From: Spirochaetia bacterium
GTDB taxonomy: Bacteria; Spirochaetota; Leptospiria; Turneriellales; JAOUOS01
Length of the DNA stretch: 39,421 bases
Direction: 5' to 3'
Assembly (NCBI GenBank): GCA_029880285.1
Contig: JAOUOS010000031.1
Location: forward strand, 1 to 39,421
Under the pieces are notes generated by a model. That model saw only the letters and a list, made by a program, of their open reading frames with translations. It was not told the origin of the DNA and did no database searches. Below, piece after piece: positions 17,768 to 26,283 of the stretch; the stretch's first letter is position 1, and each line of letters opens with the position of its first letter. The position numbers and the translations under genes were made by a program.

Positions 17768-17813
17768 GCTTTAATAAGATTTAACTTTAGAATATTACCA
17801 ACAGGAGAAGCAT

Positions 17814-18671
17814 ATGAAAACAAACAATTGGCTAAATAAAGAAGAGTATCCGTTTCAAACAAAAACCGCAATTATAGACGGATATACAATGAACTATGTA
17901 GATGAGGGTGAAGGCGATGTAATTTTATTTGTGCATGGTACACCATGCTGGTCTTTTGTATACAGAAAAGTTATCAAGAAATTAAATATAAAATACAGAT
18001 GCATAGCGCCTGATCATTTAGGATTTGGACTATCTGAAAAGTCAAAGAATATTGACTATTCGCCACAGGCGCACGCGAAAAGGCTAAAAGATTTTATTAA
18101 AGAGCTGAAAATAAAAAATTTTCATCTTGTGGTACATGACTTTGGCGGACCCATTGGATTAAGCTGCGCTATAGATATGCCTGAAAAAATAAAAAGTATA
18201 ACAATATTAAATACATGGCTTTGGCCCTTAGATGATTACGCGCACTTCGCGAAACCCTCGAAGATTATTAAAACAGGAATAGGAAAATTTTTATACCTGA
18301 ATTTAAATTTTTCAGCAAAGGTTCTGGTTAAAAAAGGTTTTCATAATTCAAAAAATATAAATAAATCAATTCATAAACATTACATAAAAGCTCAGAATAA
18401 AAACGGCAGAAAAGCAGCATATCAATTTGCGCTTTCACTACTAGGTGAAAGCGGTTGGTACGCGAAGTTATGGGAAAATAAAGATAAAATTCAAAACATA
18501 CCCACAAGAATATTATGGGGAATGGAAGATGAATTGCTGCCGGCAAATTTATTACTTGATAAATGGCGAGAAGGATTTTCTAAAGCGAAAGTAACAGAGA
18601 TAAAAGACTGTGGTCATTTTATTCAAGAAGAGAAACCTGAATTTGTTGCTGAAGCGATTACAGGTTATTAA
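17814..18671 (+). CDS. Alpha/beta hydrolase related to haloalkane dehalogenases (Asp nucleophile)
   Basis: The oxyanion-hole motif is HGTPCW (residues 41-46). The nucleophile elbow is VVHDFGGPIG with Asp at 109 rather than Ser. The acid is probably D239 in WGMEDE and the catalytic His is H268 in DCGHFIQEE. The Asp nucleophile and overall layout match the haloalkane dehalogenase branch. However, the Trp that normally follows the nucleophile and holds the halide is Phe here (F110), so true dehalogenase activity is doubtful. A good Shine-Dalgarno (AGGAGA) precedes the ATG, and the promoter carries a TetR-type operator, suggesting substrate induction. Its end overlaps the next, convergent gene by 4 bp. 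Confidence 0.8.
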   Translation: MKTNNWLNKEEYPFQTKTAIIDGYTMNYVDEGEGDVILFVHGTPCWSFVYRKVIKKLNIKYRCIAPDHLGFGLSEKSKNIDYSPQAHAKRLKDFIKELKIKNFHLVVHDFGGPIGLSCAIDMPEKIKSITILNTWLWPLDDYAHFAKPSKIIKTGIGKFLYLNLNFSAKVLVKKGFHNSKNINKSIHKHYIKAQNKNGRKAAYQFALSLLGESGWYAKLWENKDKIQNIPTRILWGMEDELLPANLLLDKWREGFSKAKVTEIKDCGHFIQEEKPEFVAEAITGY

Positions 18672-19351
18672 AGCGGCTCAATGATAATAATATTGTTCTT
18701 ACCAATAATATTTAAAAGAATAGCGAGGTCAAATAAAAATGGCGAATCTTTATGATTTTCATATTTTAACATTCTAAATAGAGAAGAAATTTTAATCTCT
18801 TCAATAAATCCATAAGCGTTGGCGACTATGAATGTATTTGAATTTAAATCATACCCGATAATTGCCGAAAGGTGAGTATCAGTGCTTTGTTTTTCAAAAG
18901 CGTTTATTGTTGAAAAATTTATACCAACGGGTATCTGGTTATCTAAAGAATGAAAAATATTTTTTAGAACCAGACTATCTTTTATATTTGAGAAATAGGT
19001 AACCCGGTAATCTTTTAACAGGCTCTGTAAATTCTCAGAAAAAAATCGGGGAGTCATTCCTGATTTTCTTTGTTCCAATTCAAGTTTTTTCGTGATAGTC
19101 TCTTCGCTTGATTTTTCTACCAGAAAAGAGTAAATCATAGTTATCGTAGCGAGACCGCATGAATATGGTTTTGCCTGTTTAACAATAGGAAATTCGTTTA
19201 ATAAAATTTTTATCGTTTTATTTTTTTGACTTTCTATAACATCTGAAATATCATCTGAAAGAGCATAGATTCTGATTTGAATAAAAATAATATAGAATAC
19301 GACGCAAAAGATTAATATGTAAAAGGTTTTTTTGCTCATTGGCATCGCCAT
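18668..19351 (-). CDS. Membrane-anchored C39-like (papain-fold) cysteine peptidase
   Basis: Residues about 9-30 form a single N-terminal membrane anchor. The remainder matches the C39-like peptidase pattern: oxyanion Gln 59 and nucleophile Cys 65 in QAKPYSCGLAT, His 160 in DTHLSAIIGYD and a polar Asn near 178 in FIVANAYG. The domain would face the periplasm or outside. There is no ABC transporter or double-glycine leader peptide beside it, so a bacteriocin-processing role is unsupported. It may be a stand-alone protease or an inactive scaffold. Several Met codons cluster at the start (M1, M3, M5), so the exact start is uncertain by a few residues. Confidence 0.65.
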   Translation of the reverse strand: MAMPMSKKTFYILIFCVVFYIIFIQIRIYALSDDISDVIESQKNKTIKILLNEFPIVKQAKPYSCGLATITMIYSFLVEKSSEETITKKLELEQRKSGMTPRFFSENLQSLLKDYRVTYFSNIKDSLVLKNIFHSLDNQIPVGINFSTINAFEKQSTDTHLSAIIGYDLNSNTFIVANAYGFIEEIKISSLFRMLKYENHKDSPFLFDLAILLNIIGKNNIIIIEPL

Positions 19352-19478
19352 AATCCTGACATTCTTACCCGTATGTCAAGAAAAGTTCAAATAAATTTTG
19401 CTTGTAATCGCAGATATTATTTATTAATTGAAATACTGTAGCAATATTCAATACATTTTTTTATGAGGTAATATATCA

Positions 19479-20081
19479 ATGAGAAGAAAAGAATTTTTAA
19501 TAACAGATAAAAAAATACTCGAAGATGTCATAAACAAATGCGAATGGGGAACCCTTGCCCTTATTGATGAGAATAATTCTCCGTATCAGGTACCGGTAAA
19601 TCATATCTGGTATGATTCGACTTTATACTTTCATTCGGCCATGGCGGGCAAGAAAATAACCTTACTGAAAAAGACTCCAAAAGTACATTTTAGCATGGTT
19701 CTTCCATTATCCATAATTCCGTCATATTTTACAGATTCTCAAAAGGCCTGTAACGCGACACAGTTTTTTATGTCGGTTTCTGTTTCTGGCGCAGCAGAAT
19801 TCGTAACGGACCTTTCTGTAAAAAGCCATGTACTTACGACATTAATGCAAAGACTTCAGGCCGAGGGACGATATCAAAAAATAGATCCGTCAGACGAACT
19901 GTATGAAAAAGAATTGAAAGCGACAAATTTAGTTGCAATTAAGCCTGACAATATAAGCGGAAAATTTAAGCTGGGTCAGAATCTTAATGAAGAAAAGAAG
20001 AGTCATATTATAAATGAACTGCAAAAAAGAGGTCAGCCCATTGACTTGTTAACGGTAAGTTATATGAAAGAGTTCATGTAA
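19479..20081 (+). CDS. Pyridoxamine 5'-phosphate oxidase-like FMN-binding protein (NimA-like)
   Basis: A 200-residue flavin split-barrel protein. The pattern INKCEWGTLALID, PYQVPVNHIWYDSTLYFHSA then GKKITLLKKTPKVHFSM is that of the Pyridox_ox_2/NimA group, in which FMN sits on the first sheet. The late segment LVAIKPDNISGKFKLGQN is also typical. Family members include nitroimidazole reductases, but most have unknown substrates. A Shine-Dalgarno (GAGGT) precedes the ATG. A terminator follows about 90 bp after the stop. Confidence 0.8.
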   Translation: MRRKEFLITDKKILEDVINKCEWGTLALIDENNSPYQVPVNHIWYDSTLYFHSAMAGKKITLLKKTPKVHFSMVLPLSIIPSYFTDSQKACNATQFFMSVSVSGAAEFVTDLSVKSHVLTTLMQRLQAEGRYQKIDPSDELYEKELKATNLVAIKPDNISGKFKLGQNLNEEKKSHIINELQKRGQPIDLLTVSYMKEFM

Positions 20082-20171
20082 GAACTAGTTTTTTATATTG
20101 GACTTTTGAAATTTCAATAGATCATTTTTTGTCGATTTTGATTATAGATGAGAAAAATAAAAACAAGAAAA

Positions 20172-20202
20172 GACTTCTTTCTTAAAAAGAAGCCTTTTTT
20201 AT
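20172..20202 (+). terminator. Rho-independent terminator after the split-barrel gene
   Basis: CTTCTTT and AAAGAAG form a stem around a short loop, and a run of six T follows on the plus strand. It is suitably placed between the gene ending at 20081 and the convergent gene ending at 20263. The A-rich opposite side could give some bidirectional function. Confidence 0.65.
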
Positions 20203-20262
20203 CCAATGAGTGAATTGCAATTATTTTGAGGCAATTTTTGATGTCACCAAAAAGAACTCTTT

Positions 20263-21456
20263 TTATAATATTCCCACATTCACTCCGAAGGCCAAATCAA
20301 CTTGCCGACCATGATTATAAGTTTTATTCTTGTAATAAGAGTTATTAATAAATCCGCCAAATACACTCAATTGTTTCATTATCTGATAACCGGGCATAAC
20401 ACGAATTTTTGTCAGAGTATAATTTTTATCTTTGAACAAATCTTTGTTATATTTTTCAGCGGCCTGATGAAAGCTATAATCGAAATCGACAAAAAATGAT
20501 TGATAAGGCAGCCTAATACCAAACCCAAATCCAACGCTGGCTGCGTCTACTTTCTCTTTAGCCGCATCTCGCGAGTCATAACCTAACATGGTTATAGCGT
20601 AAGTATATTTACTCGCGCGCATTACAACCGCCATATTGCTCATGGTTGATAAAGAACTCCAAAGAGAAGCATCTAGACTTCCGTCTAAAACTATATTTAT
20701 TAACCCTACGGGAACGCCCTCCATTTTATGAGAAATATTAATTAAACCGACCTGAGCGCCATTTACTTTTTTAGCGTAATTAATAAAACCTAATTGAAGA
20801 CCCTCTATTTCAGATGAATAATTTACATAGCTCACCTGGGCTCCTTTTGTTTCGTTTTTAACAATATTCAAGAAAGAGGTTTGAAGCCCAACCATATTAT
20901 TTGAAAAATTGACAAACGAAGGCTGAAACCCTATCATGTCATTACCTGCATAATTAACAAATGCTGGTTGAATACCTGTCATGTTACCGCCGGCATAATT
21001 AACAAATGACGGTTGTACCCCAGTCATATTAGCTTTGGCTATGTTAACAAATGCTGGTTGAACACCAGTCATACTGTTTCCTGAATAATTCAGGAATGAT
21101 GCCTGAACACCTCTTGAGTTATTGCCAACATAGCTAAAGAAGTCTAACTCTACTCCGTTCATATCATTATCAACCCAGTGAACATATCCCAATGCCAGCC
21201 CATTCATATTGGCCGCACGGCCATAAGGCAACATTAGATGAAGCCCATTAATTGATTTGTTGTCGCCGGGGTGCATTTCCCATGGTGAAAAAATCGACCA
21301 TTCGATTATAGCTGTTTTATAATCTTTTTCTTCTTTAACAGATTCTTTTATGGTCTCTTCTTTCTCTGGTTTCGATTGTGTCTGCTCTTGCCCTAGAAGG
21401 GGGGTAGCCAGAAAAACCAAAATTGTAATACTTAATGCGATTTGTAACTTTTTCAT
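20263..21456 (-). CDS. Surface protein with LA_2272-type pentadecapeptide-like repeats
   Basis: The signal peptide runs to about residue 22 (ending LLGQ). A charged linker (residues 23-48) follows, then about twelve tandem repeats of 14-15 residues between residues 84 and 256, each like MTGVQPSFVNYAGGN. The repeats should stack as a beta-solenoid. The remaining roughly 140 residues alternate polar and hydrophobic strands and end YNHGRQVDLAFGVNVGIL, like an outer-membrane barrel or beta domain. The repeat type matches the LA_2272 surface-repeat family of Leptospira. The ATG has a clear Shine-Dalgarno (GGAG). The molecular role is unknown. Confidence 0.78.
   Translation of the reverse strand: MKKLQIALSITILVFLATPLLGQEQTQSKPEKEETIKESVKEEKDYKTAIIEWSIFSPWEMHPGDNKSINGLHLMLPYGRAANMNGLALGYVHWVDNDMNGVELDFFSYVGNNSRGVQASFLNYSGNSMTGVQPAFVNIAKANMTGVQPSFVNYAGGNMTGIQPAFVNYAGNDMIGFQPSFVNFSNNMVGLQTSFLNIVKNETKGAQVSYVNYSSEIEGLQLGFINYAKKVNGAQVGLINISHKMEGVPVGLINIVLDGSLDASLWSSLSTMSNMAVVMRASKYTYAITMLGYDSRDAAKEKVDAASVGFGFGIRLPYQSFFVDFDYSFHQAAEKYNKDLFKDKNYTLTKIRVMPGYQIMKQLSVFGGFINNSYYKNKTYNHGRQVDLAFGVNVGIL
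20689..21207 (-). repeat. Twelve-unit coding repeat (period 42-45 bp)
   Basis: The DNA encoding residues 84-256 of the surface protein repeats with a 14-15 codon period. The consensus is M-x-G-(V/I/L)-Q-x-(S/A)-(F/L)-(V/I)-N-(Y/I). The central copies (about 20890-21080) are the most alike at DNA level, so unit gain or loss by slippage is possible. Confidence 0.8.
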
Positions 21457-21688
21457 TTTATTCTCCTGTAAAAATTGTCTGTTTAGTATATAAACAATAC
21501 TAAGTTGAAAAAGCGTTACTTTGATATTAAAAATTGTTTCCCGTCACAGGTTTTTGGAGATATTAATTTCTATGATAAATAACTTTTCAAATCGTATCGA
21601 ATAGAAGAGTCAAGATAAAATATTTTAGGATATATTTATTTTTTTTTAAACGCATGAAAATATCTTTACAAAACATCCATTTCATTTT

Positions 21689-21830
21689 TCTTTTTTATAA
21701 AGAAAGGCAATAATGCAAGATTGGATGTCTCGGATGCCATGCTAAAAATCGCTAAGAGAAAGCAAAAATAAAAAATGAACAAGACCCAAGTGTCTTTCAA
21801 GAAAAATACTGCGAAATTGAAGATTTATAA
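21689..21830 (+). pseudogene. Relic of a SAM-dependent methyltransferase gene (left copy)
   Basis: Bases 21723-21752 match 26179-26208 at 27 of 30 positions, with only transitions differing. Both encode DVSDAMLKIA, the post-motif-I segment of class I methyltransferases. The upstream part (AATAATGCAAGATTG) matches the start of the right relic, so the section between, including the glycine-rich SAM loop, has been deleted. A single-base loss after GCTAA shifts the frame. With it restored, the tail reads KEKAKIKNEQDPSVFQEKYC and ends at a TAA at 21828-21830, 2 bp from the hydA stop. The rest of 21457-21688 shows nothing. Confidence 0.6.
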
Positions 21831-21832
21831 TT

Positions 21833-23107
21833 TTAATGTACAGAACACGAAATACAGGGGTCGTATGATCTTACAAGCATTTCGCATAAGTGTGTTATAT
21901 TTTTGTCATTTTTGTTCGCCGAAAGTTCCTGTTTTACAAGAAAGCTTAGGTCGTGATGAATATTACCGTTATTCTGGGTAGTGGGTATTACACAGTTAGC
22001 TTTTTCTATTTTACCTTTTTTGTTTATTTGGTAATGATGATACAAAATTCCGCGCGGAGCTTCAATAGCTCCTATGCCCTCTGCTTCAAAAACCGAATAC
22101 TCAGAAACAATATCCTTAGATTTATCTTCAATTAATTGTTCAATTAAATGGATTGATTTGTATAATACATGAAAGCATTCAACTATCCGCACTAAATTAT
22201 TATTAAAGGGGTTGTAATTAATCGGTTTAAGGTTAAATTTTTCAGCTTCTTTTTTAGCCTCAGGATGTAAAAACTCATAATTGTTATTGAATCTGGCTAA
22301 GGGGCCCACGGCAAAAGAATCGCGGCTTAAACGGGCATGTTTGCTGGTTGAAAAATCAACGGTATATTCGTTTGTCATGGCAAGGTATTCATTTTCTATC
22401 TTCTCAACACCGTCAGATGACATAAGACTTCCTCCGATTAACTGATAATTTGTTTCTCCCTTTAGAGATACAAATTCAGTTTCTCTTTCAAAACTTGGCA
22501 TTTGAAGAGAGAGAGATGTCTCAGCTGCAAACTCTAAATCTGCTACGATTTTTGAAAGGTTTTCTGCTAAATAGGTGTATTCTTCAATATTTGGCGTTTT
22601 AGCAATGCCGCCTATACAAAAACTTACGGGGTGAGTTGATCTTCCCCCTATTATATCGCATATAAAATTTGCGCATCCTCTGATTCGAAGAGCGGCTTCG
22701 TATATTTCACCCTTCGTTTTCATAAGCGAAATAGCGCTATGAGAATTATAAAAATCGGGCATGGCTAAAAAAAAGAAGTGAAGGCTATGGCTTTGCAGTA
22801 TTTCGCCATATAACGCTAAAAGTCTTAATTTTTGAGCCTTCTCAGGCGGTGTGATCAAAAGAGCGTTCTCAATAGCACGAATAGAAGCTATCGTATGGCT
22901 TATAGAACAGATACCGCAAATTCTCGATACGATTAAAGGAGCCATGTCTAAAGACTTATTTTTAAGCATAACCTCAAAAAAACGGGGTGTTTCTACTACC
23001 GACCACTTCGCATCTACCAATTGGCCGTCTTTTACCTGAATATGAATGTCTCCGTGACCTTCAACACGCGCCAGATGACTTATATTTATATTCATGTCAA
23101 TTTTCAT
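21833..23107 (-). CDS. hydA: NiFe hydrogenase large (alpha) subunit, group 3b-type, without C-terminal extension
   Basis: This is the catalytic subunit of a soluble NAD(P)-linked NiFe hydrogenase/sulfhydrogenase. ARVEGHG lies at residues 13-19. Nickel ligands C64 and C67 are in RICGICSISH, and C418 and C421 are in the terminal DPCISCSVH. The protein ends exactly on that final His (residue 424). Most large subunits carry an extension after it that a maturation protease removes. Here none exists, so maturation should not need that cleavage. The start overlaps the small-subunit gene by 11 bp. It is the last gene of the hydBGDA operon. Confidence 0.92.
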   Translation of the reverse strand: MKIDMNINISHLARVEGHGDIHIQVKDGQLVDAKWSVVETPRFFEVMLKNKSLDMAPLIVSRICGICSISHTIASIRAIENALLITPPEKAQKLRLLALYGEILQSHSLHFFFLAMPDFYNSHSAISLMKTKGEIYEAALRIRGCANFICDIIGGRSTHPVSFCIGGIAKTPNIEEYTYLAENLSKIVADLEFAAETSLSLQMPSFERETEFVSLKGETNYQLIGGSLMSSDGVEKIENEYLAMTNEYTVDFSTSKHARLSRDSFAVGPLARFNNNYEFLHPEAKKEAEKFNLKPINYNPFNNNLVRIVECFHVLYKSIHLIEQLIEDKSKDIVSEYSVFEAEGIGAIEAPRGILYHHYQINKKGKIEKANCVIPTTQNNGNIHHDLSFLVKQELSANKNDKNITHLCEMLVRSYDPCISCSVH

Positions 23108-23861
23108 CTTTTATTACCTCATTAAGAGAATTAAATAAAGAAAGTTTTTCTAAAATTTCTTCTTCTGTTATACCTTTATCAATAAGAATATTTTTTAATG
23201 ACATCCAGTTTACGGATGCAGAAGGCCCCCTGCATCCGTAACATGGCAGACCCCCGTTTACACATATAGAATCACAACCGGCTCTGGTTATTGCCCCAAA
23301 ACACAGTGAGCCTTTGTCAATAAAACAGTGATTCATATTTTGCTTGCACTCTATACAAACCGGATATTTTTTTTTCTCAATTACAGAACCAAGCGCCAAA
23401 CATAAAATAATATACTCTAATTCTATTTTTGAGACTGGGCATCCCGGTATTTCAAGATCAACTGAAATGATCTCGCTAATTTTTTGAACCGGAATAGTTT
23501 CAGGTTTATTTTCTTTATAGACTTCATCAACCATACTTTCTATTGAAAAATTATTTTTAATAGCGTTAACGCCCCCGTAACAGGCACATGTTCCAAGAGA
23601 AACTACAAGCTTTGCTTTTTTTCTTATATCTTTAAGTCTGTCTATTTGATCTTTTCTAGATACGGCGCCTTCAATAAAGGCAATTTCATAATCATCTCGT
23701 TTATCTGAAGATATTTCTCTAAAATTTACAATTTCTATTAAAGAAAGAAAATCGGGAAGATTCTTTTCATGATTTAATATTTGAAGCTGACAGCCTTCAC
23801 ATGAGGTAAAATCAAAAAAAGCGGCCCTAAGTTTCTTAAGCGGTATTCCTGAAAATTCCAA
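23097..23861 (-). CDS. hydD: NiFe hydrogenase small (delta) subunit
   Basis: This electron-transfer subunit carries iron-sulfur clusters. Proximal cluster Cys are in SCEGCQLQI (C21, C24), LGTCACYGG and PGCP. A second Cys set for further clusters follows in CIECKQNMNHCF, GSLCFGAITRAGC and GGLPCYGCRGP. At 254 residues without a twin-arginine signal it is cytosolic, as in group 3 enzymes. The start is TTG at 23859-23861, chosen because AAGGAG lies 7 bases upstream and no better ATG exists. It is adjacent to hydG (40 bp) and overlaps hydA. Confidence 0.92.
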   Translation of the reverse strand: MEFSGIPLKKLRAAFFDFTSCEGCQLQILNHEKNLPDFLSLIEIVNFREISSDKRDDYEIAFIEGAVSRKDQIDRLKDIRKKAKLVVSLGTCACYGGVNAIKNNFSIESMVDEVYKENKPETIPVQKISEIISVDLEIPGCPVSKIELEYIILCLALGSVIEKKKYPVCIECKQNMNHCFIDKGSLCFGAITRAGCDSICVNGGLPCYGCRGPSASVNWMSLKNILIDKGITEEEILEKLSLFNSLNEVIKDEN

Positions 23862-23901
23862 AAAAATCTCCTTGTATTATATTTTTTTGTAAAACTTTAA
23901 T

Positions 23902-24810
23902 TTAAATAGCCTCTTTCAAGTTCATGACTGTCCAAAAATCCATGACAGGCCCGTCAACACAGGTAAAGGTAGAACCCACCATGCAACGGCAACATTTGCC
24001 CATGCCGCAATGCATTCTTCTTTCAAGAGAAATAAACATTTGATTCATAGCAAGACCTTGTTTGTTTAAATAATCACAAACAAACTTAAACATAGCGGGC
24101 GGGCCGCAGACAATGGCATACGTATTTTTTACATCAATTGAAATATCTTTAAAAAGATCGGTAATAAGCCCTGTTTTGCCTTGCCATGATTTATCGGAAT
24201 TTTCAACTATTACATGAATATCATAGTTATAAATTTTTCTCCATGAATCAAATTGAAAATCAAAAAGAATTTGTTCGGGGGTTTTTACACCATATAAAAT
24301 ATGTACATTCTCAAAATCAGACCGGTGTTCGTTTATCCAGTAAATAGGCGCTCTTAAGGGAGCAATTCCCAACCCTCCGGCAATCAGCAAAATATTACTG
24401 CCTTTCATTTGCTTCATGGGAAAATGAGTGCCAAAAGGGCCGCGAATACCGAGCATAGTACCCTTCTTCAACTTATGTAAAATTCCGGTTACCTTGCCTA
24501 CTTTTCGAATACATAAAGCAACAGAACCTCTTCTTGATGTTGAACCTGAAATAGAAACAGGAATTTCGCCAAAGCCGGGCACCTCTACCATTACAAACTG
24601 CCCTGGTAAGAATGAGAATATCTTAGCCTCAATAGGATTAATAATTTTCAGTTGAAAGAGTTTTTCTGATTCTGTTAGTTCAACAATATTGGTGATTTCG
24701 CATTGATAAACCATATCGGTTTTCATTAAAGCATTTTTATTATTAAAATTAGGAGTCTGTGAAAGAGAATGTTCGTTATTAATATCATAAACCGGTATTT
24801 TATATGTCAT
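23902..24810 (-). CDS. hydG: Hydrogenase gamma subunit: FAD/NAD(P)H-binding oxidoreductase
   Basis: This subunit links the clusters to NAD(P). It has a ferredoxin-reductase-like fold: FAD region [20 protein letters not shown], nucleotide region [13 protein letters not shown] and [10 protein letters not shown]. It ends in a [2Fe-2S] site with Cys in [11 protein letters not shown] and FTCVDGP, as in dihydroorotate dehydrogenase electron-transfer subunits. The 302-residue length is normal. Its ATG overlaps the hydB stop by 4 bp (ATGA). Confidence 0.9.
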   Translation of the reverse strand: MTYKIPVYDINNEHSLSQTPNFNNKNALMKTDMVYQCEITNIVELTESEKLFQLKIINPIEAKIFSFLPGQFVMVEVPGFGEIPVSISGSTSRRGSVALCIRKVGKVTGILHKLKKGTMLGIRGPFGTHFPMKQMKGSNILLIAGGLGIAPLRAPIYWINEHRSDFENVHILYGVKTPEQILFDFQFDSWRKIYNYDIHVIVENSDKSWQGKTGLITDLFKDISIDVKNTYAIVCGPPAMFKFVCDYLNKQGLAMNQMFISLERRMHCGMGKCCRCMVGSTFTCVDGPVMDFWTVMNLKEAI

Positions 24811-25850
24811 TTTATGTTTTCCTTTCTTAAGTCTCTTAACACTTCAACAGGATTTATATCAGCAGGGCAGGCTTTTTGGCATCGGTTACATCCGACACAT
24901 TTTGACTCATCAAAACTTTCAACAAAACCCCGATGCTGGTGGTAATACCGGTATTTTAAACGGTCAGATGACTTCGGTCTAAAGTTATGGCCGCCAGCGA
25001 CTTCGGCAAAGTCTATTAAATTACATGAATACAGCATTTTTTCTTTAGAGGCGGTTTTTAATGATAGATTAATTTTTTCGCATACGGTATAACAATAGCA
25101 GGTAGGACATACCATGGCACAGCTGCCGCAGCTTAGGCATTTATCTCCCCATTTTTGCCAAACGGATGATTCAAACTCAATATCCATTAAATTTGCCATG
25201 CCTGTTACATCTACATGTGATTTAAAAAGAGAAGCGAGGCGGTTTTTTTCTTTAATATAATTTTCTCTGTCTTCTTCTTTTACCTCTTCGATAGTAATGT
25301 TTTTAAGAAGATTGAAGGCTTTTGATGAGTTTATAAGCATAAAATATTTTGGTCCGATATCGGTAAGAAATATGTCAAACCCGTGAACGACTTCGTTGGT
25401 ATCAAGAGATTGGCAAAAACAGTCTGCCATTGGTTCGTGATCAAGCCCTATGATAAAAGTATTTTTTCGTCTGGCTATGTAATAAGGATGCGGGAACGAA
25501 CCTTTCATCAACACCTGATCAAGTTTTATAAGAGCGTTAATGTCACAGGCTCTGACCCCAAAAAGTACACGTGGATTAACTCTGTAATTTATCTTTTGTT
25601 CCCAACCGTTCTCGTTAAAATGAAAAGTAGATAAATCTTCTTTATATGGTAAAAAAAAGTTTTTTATAGATGAATATGATTTAGTGTAATTAATTTTAAT
25701 TTCTTCAAAAGAATCAACTTTTTTAAATTGGTAAATAGGATTATTGTCGGCATCTGTCGATACAACTACCGGAGCAAAAGTCTGGTTTTCTTTTATAATG
25801 TTAGTAATAAATGTTCTGAGATTTTCCTTTGTAATAGTTTTAAATAGCAT
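24807..25850 (-). CDS. hydB: Hydrogenase beta subunit: 4Fe-4S dicluster protein
   Basis: The N-terminal two thirds match the hydrogenase/sulfur-reductase beta family ([20 protein letters not shown]). The C-terminal third carries two [4Fe-4S] motifs, [16 protein letters not shown] and [12 protein letters not shown], which relay electrons between the small and gamma subunits. It is the first gene of hydB-hydG-hydD-hydA. I saw no clear promoter upstream, and no hyp maturation genes are in the window, so cofactor assembly must be encoded elsewhere. Confidence 0.9.
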   Translation of the reverse strand: MLFKTITKENLRTFITNIIKENQTFAPVVVSTDADNNPIYQFKKVDSFEEIKINYTKSYSSIKNFFLPYKEDLSTFHFNENGWEQKINYRVNPRVLFGVRACDINALIKLDQVLMKGSFPHPYYIARRKNTFIIGLDHEPMADCFCQSLDTNEVVHGFDIFLTDIGPKYFMLINSSKAFNLLKNITIEEVKEEDRENYIKEKNRLASLFKSHVDVTGMANLMDIEFESSVWQKWGDKCLSCGSCAMVCPTCYCYTVCEKINLSLKTASKEKMLYSCNLIDFAEVAGGHNFRPKSSDRLKYRYYHQHRGFVESFDESKCVGCNRCQKACPADINPVEVLRDLRKENIK

Positions 25851-25997
25851 ATTATAATTACAATTATTTAATTATGATTTTTCGCCATTAAATTTGTCGA
25901 GAAGCTAAAAGCAATGTCGCTATAAGAGTTATCATTCTATATTATAACAAAGAAATGCTTTTTCGGCTACTTAACTTTTAGACTATTTTACTTTTAT

Positions 25998-26250
25998 AAA
26001 TCTTTTGCCGATACTCCTTCTTTATGGGTGAAAGATTTTAATAATGCGAGACTGTGATATCTTCATTCGTAAACTTAATTTAACTGACATTAAAGAAACG
26101 ACAGCTTTTGAAATAGGAGGCGGTACAGGTTCGTTTACCGTACAGGCGGCAAAATATTTTAAGAAAATACTGGCAGTGGATGTCTCAGATGCCATGTTAA
26201 AAATTGCTAAAGAGAAAGTTCAAAAACGTTTCATGAGTAAAGAACCATGA
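25998..26250 (+). pseudogene. Relic of a SAM-dependent methyltransferase gene (right copy)
   Basis: The longest open part, from ATG 26044 to the stop at 26248-26250, encodes motif I (AFEIGGGTGSFTVQAAKYF) and AVDVSDAMLKIAKEKV of a class I methyltransferase. It then stops after 68 codons, whereas family members run to 200 or more. Upstream in another frame, 25998-26054 reads KSFADTPSLWVKDFNNARL, the natural N-terminus of such proteins, so a frameshift lies near 26045-26057. The gene is thus both frameshifted and 3'-truncated. Confidence 0.65.
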
Positions 26251-26283
26251 AGTAACAGGAGGTCTTCAACCCGAAAAAAACAT

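Noticed and set aside
17814..18671. Calling the hydrolase a true haloalkane dehalogenase (dhlA/linB)
   Set aside because: The Trp after the nucleophile is Phe, so only the broader family is claimed.
20689..21207. Possible CRISPR array from regular repeats
   Set aside because: The repeats are contiguous codons of an open frame with no spacers. They encode a repeat protein.
21775..21981. 68-codon plus-strand frame across the hydA 3' end
   Set aside because: It lies antisense to the highly conserved DPCxxC motif of hydA. It is a shadow frame.
21833..25850. Group 1 membrane-bound uptake hydrogenase
   Set aside because: There is no twin-arginine signal on the small subunit and no cytochrome b gene. 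The gamma FAD/NAD subunit and beta dicluster subunit fit group 3b.
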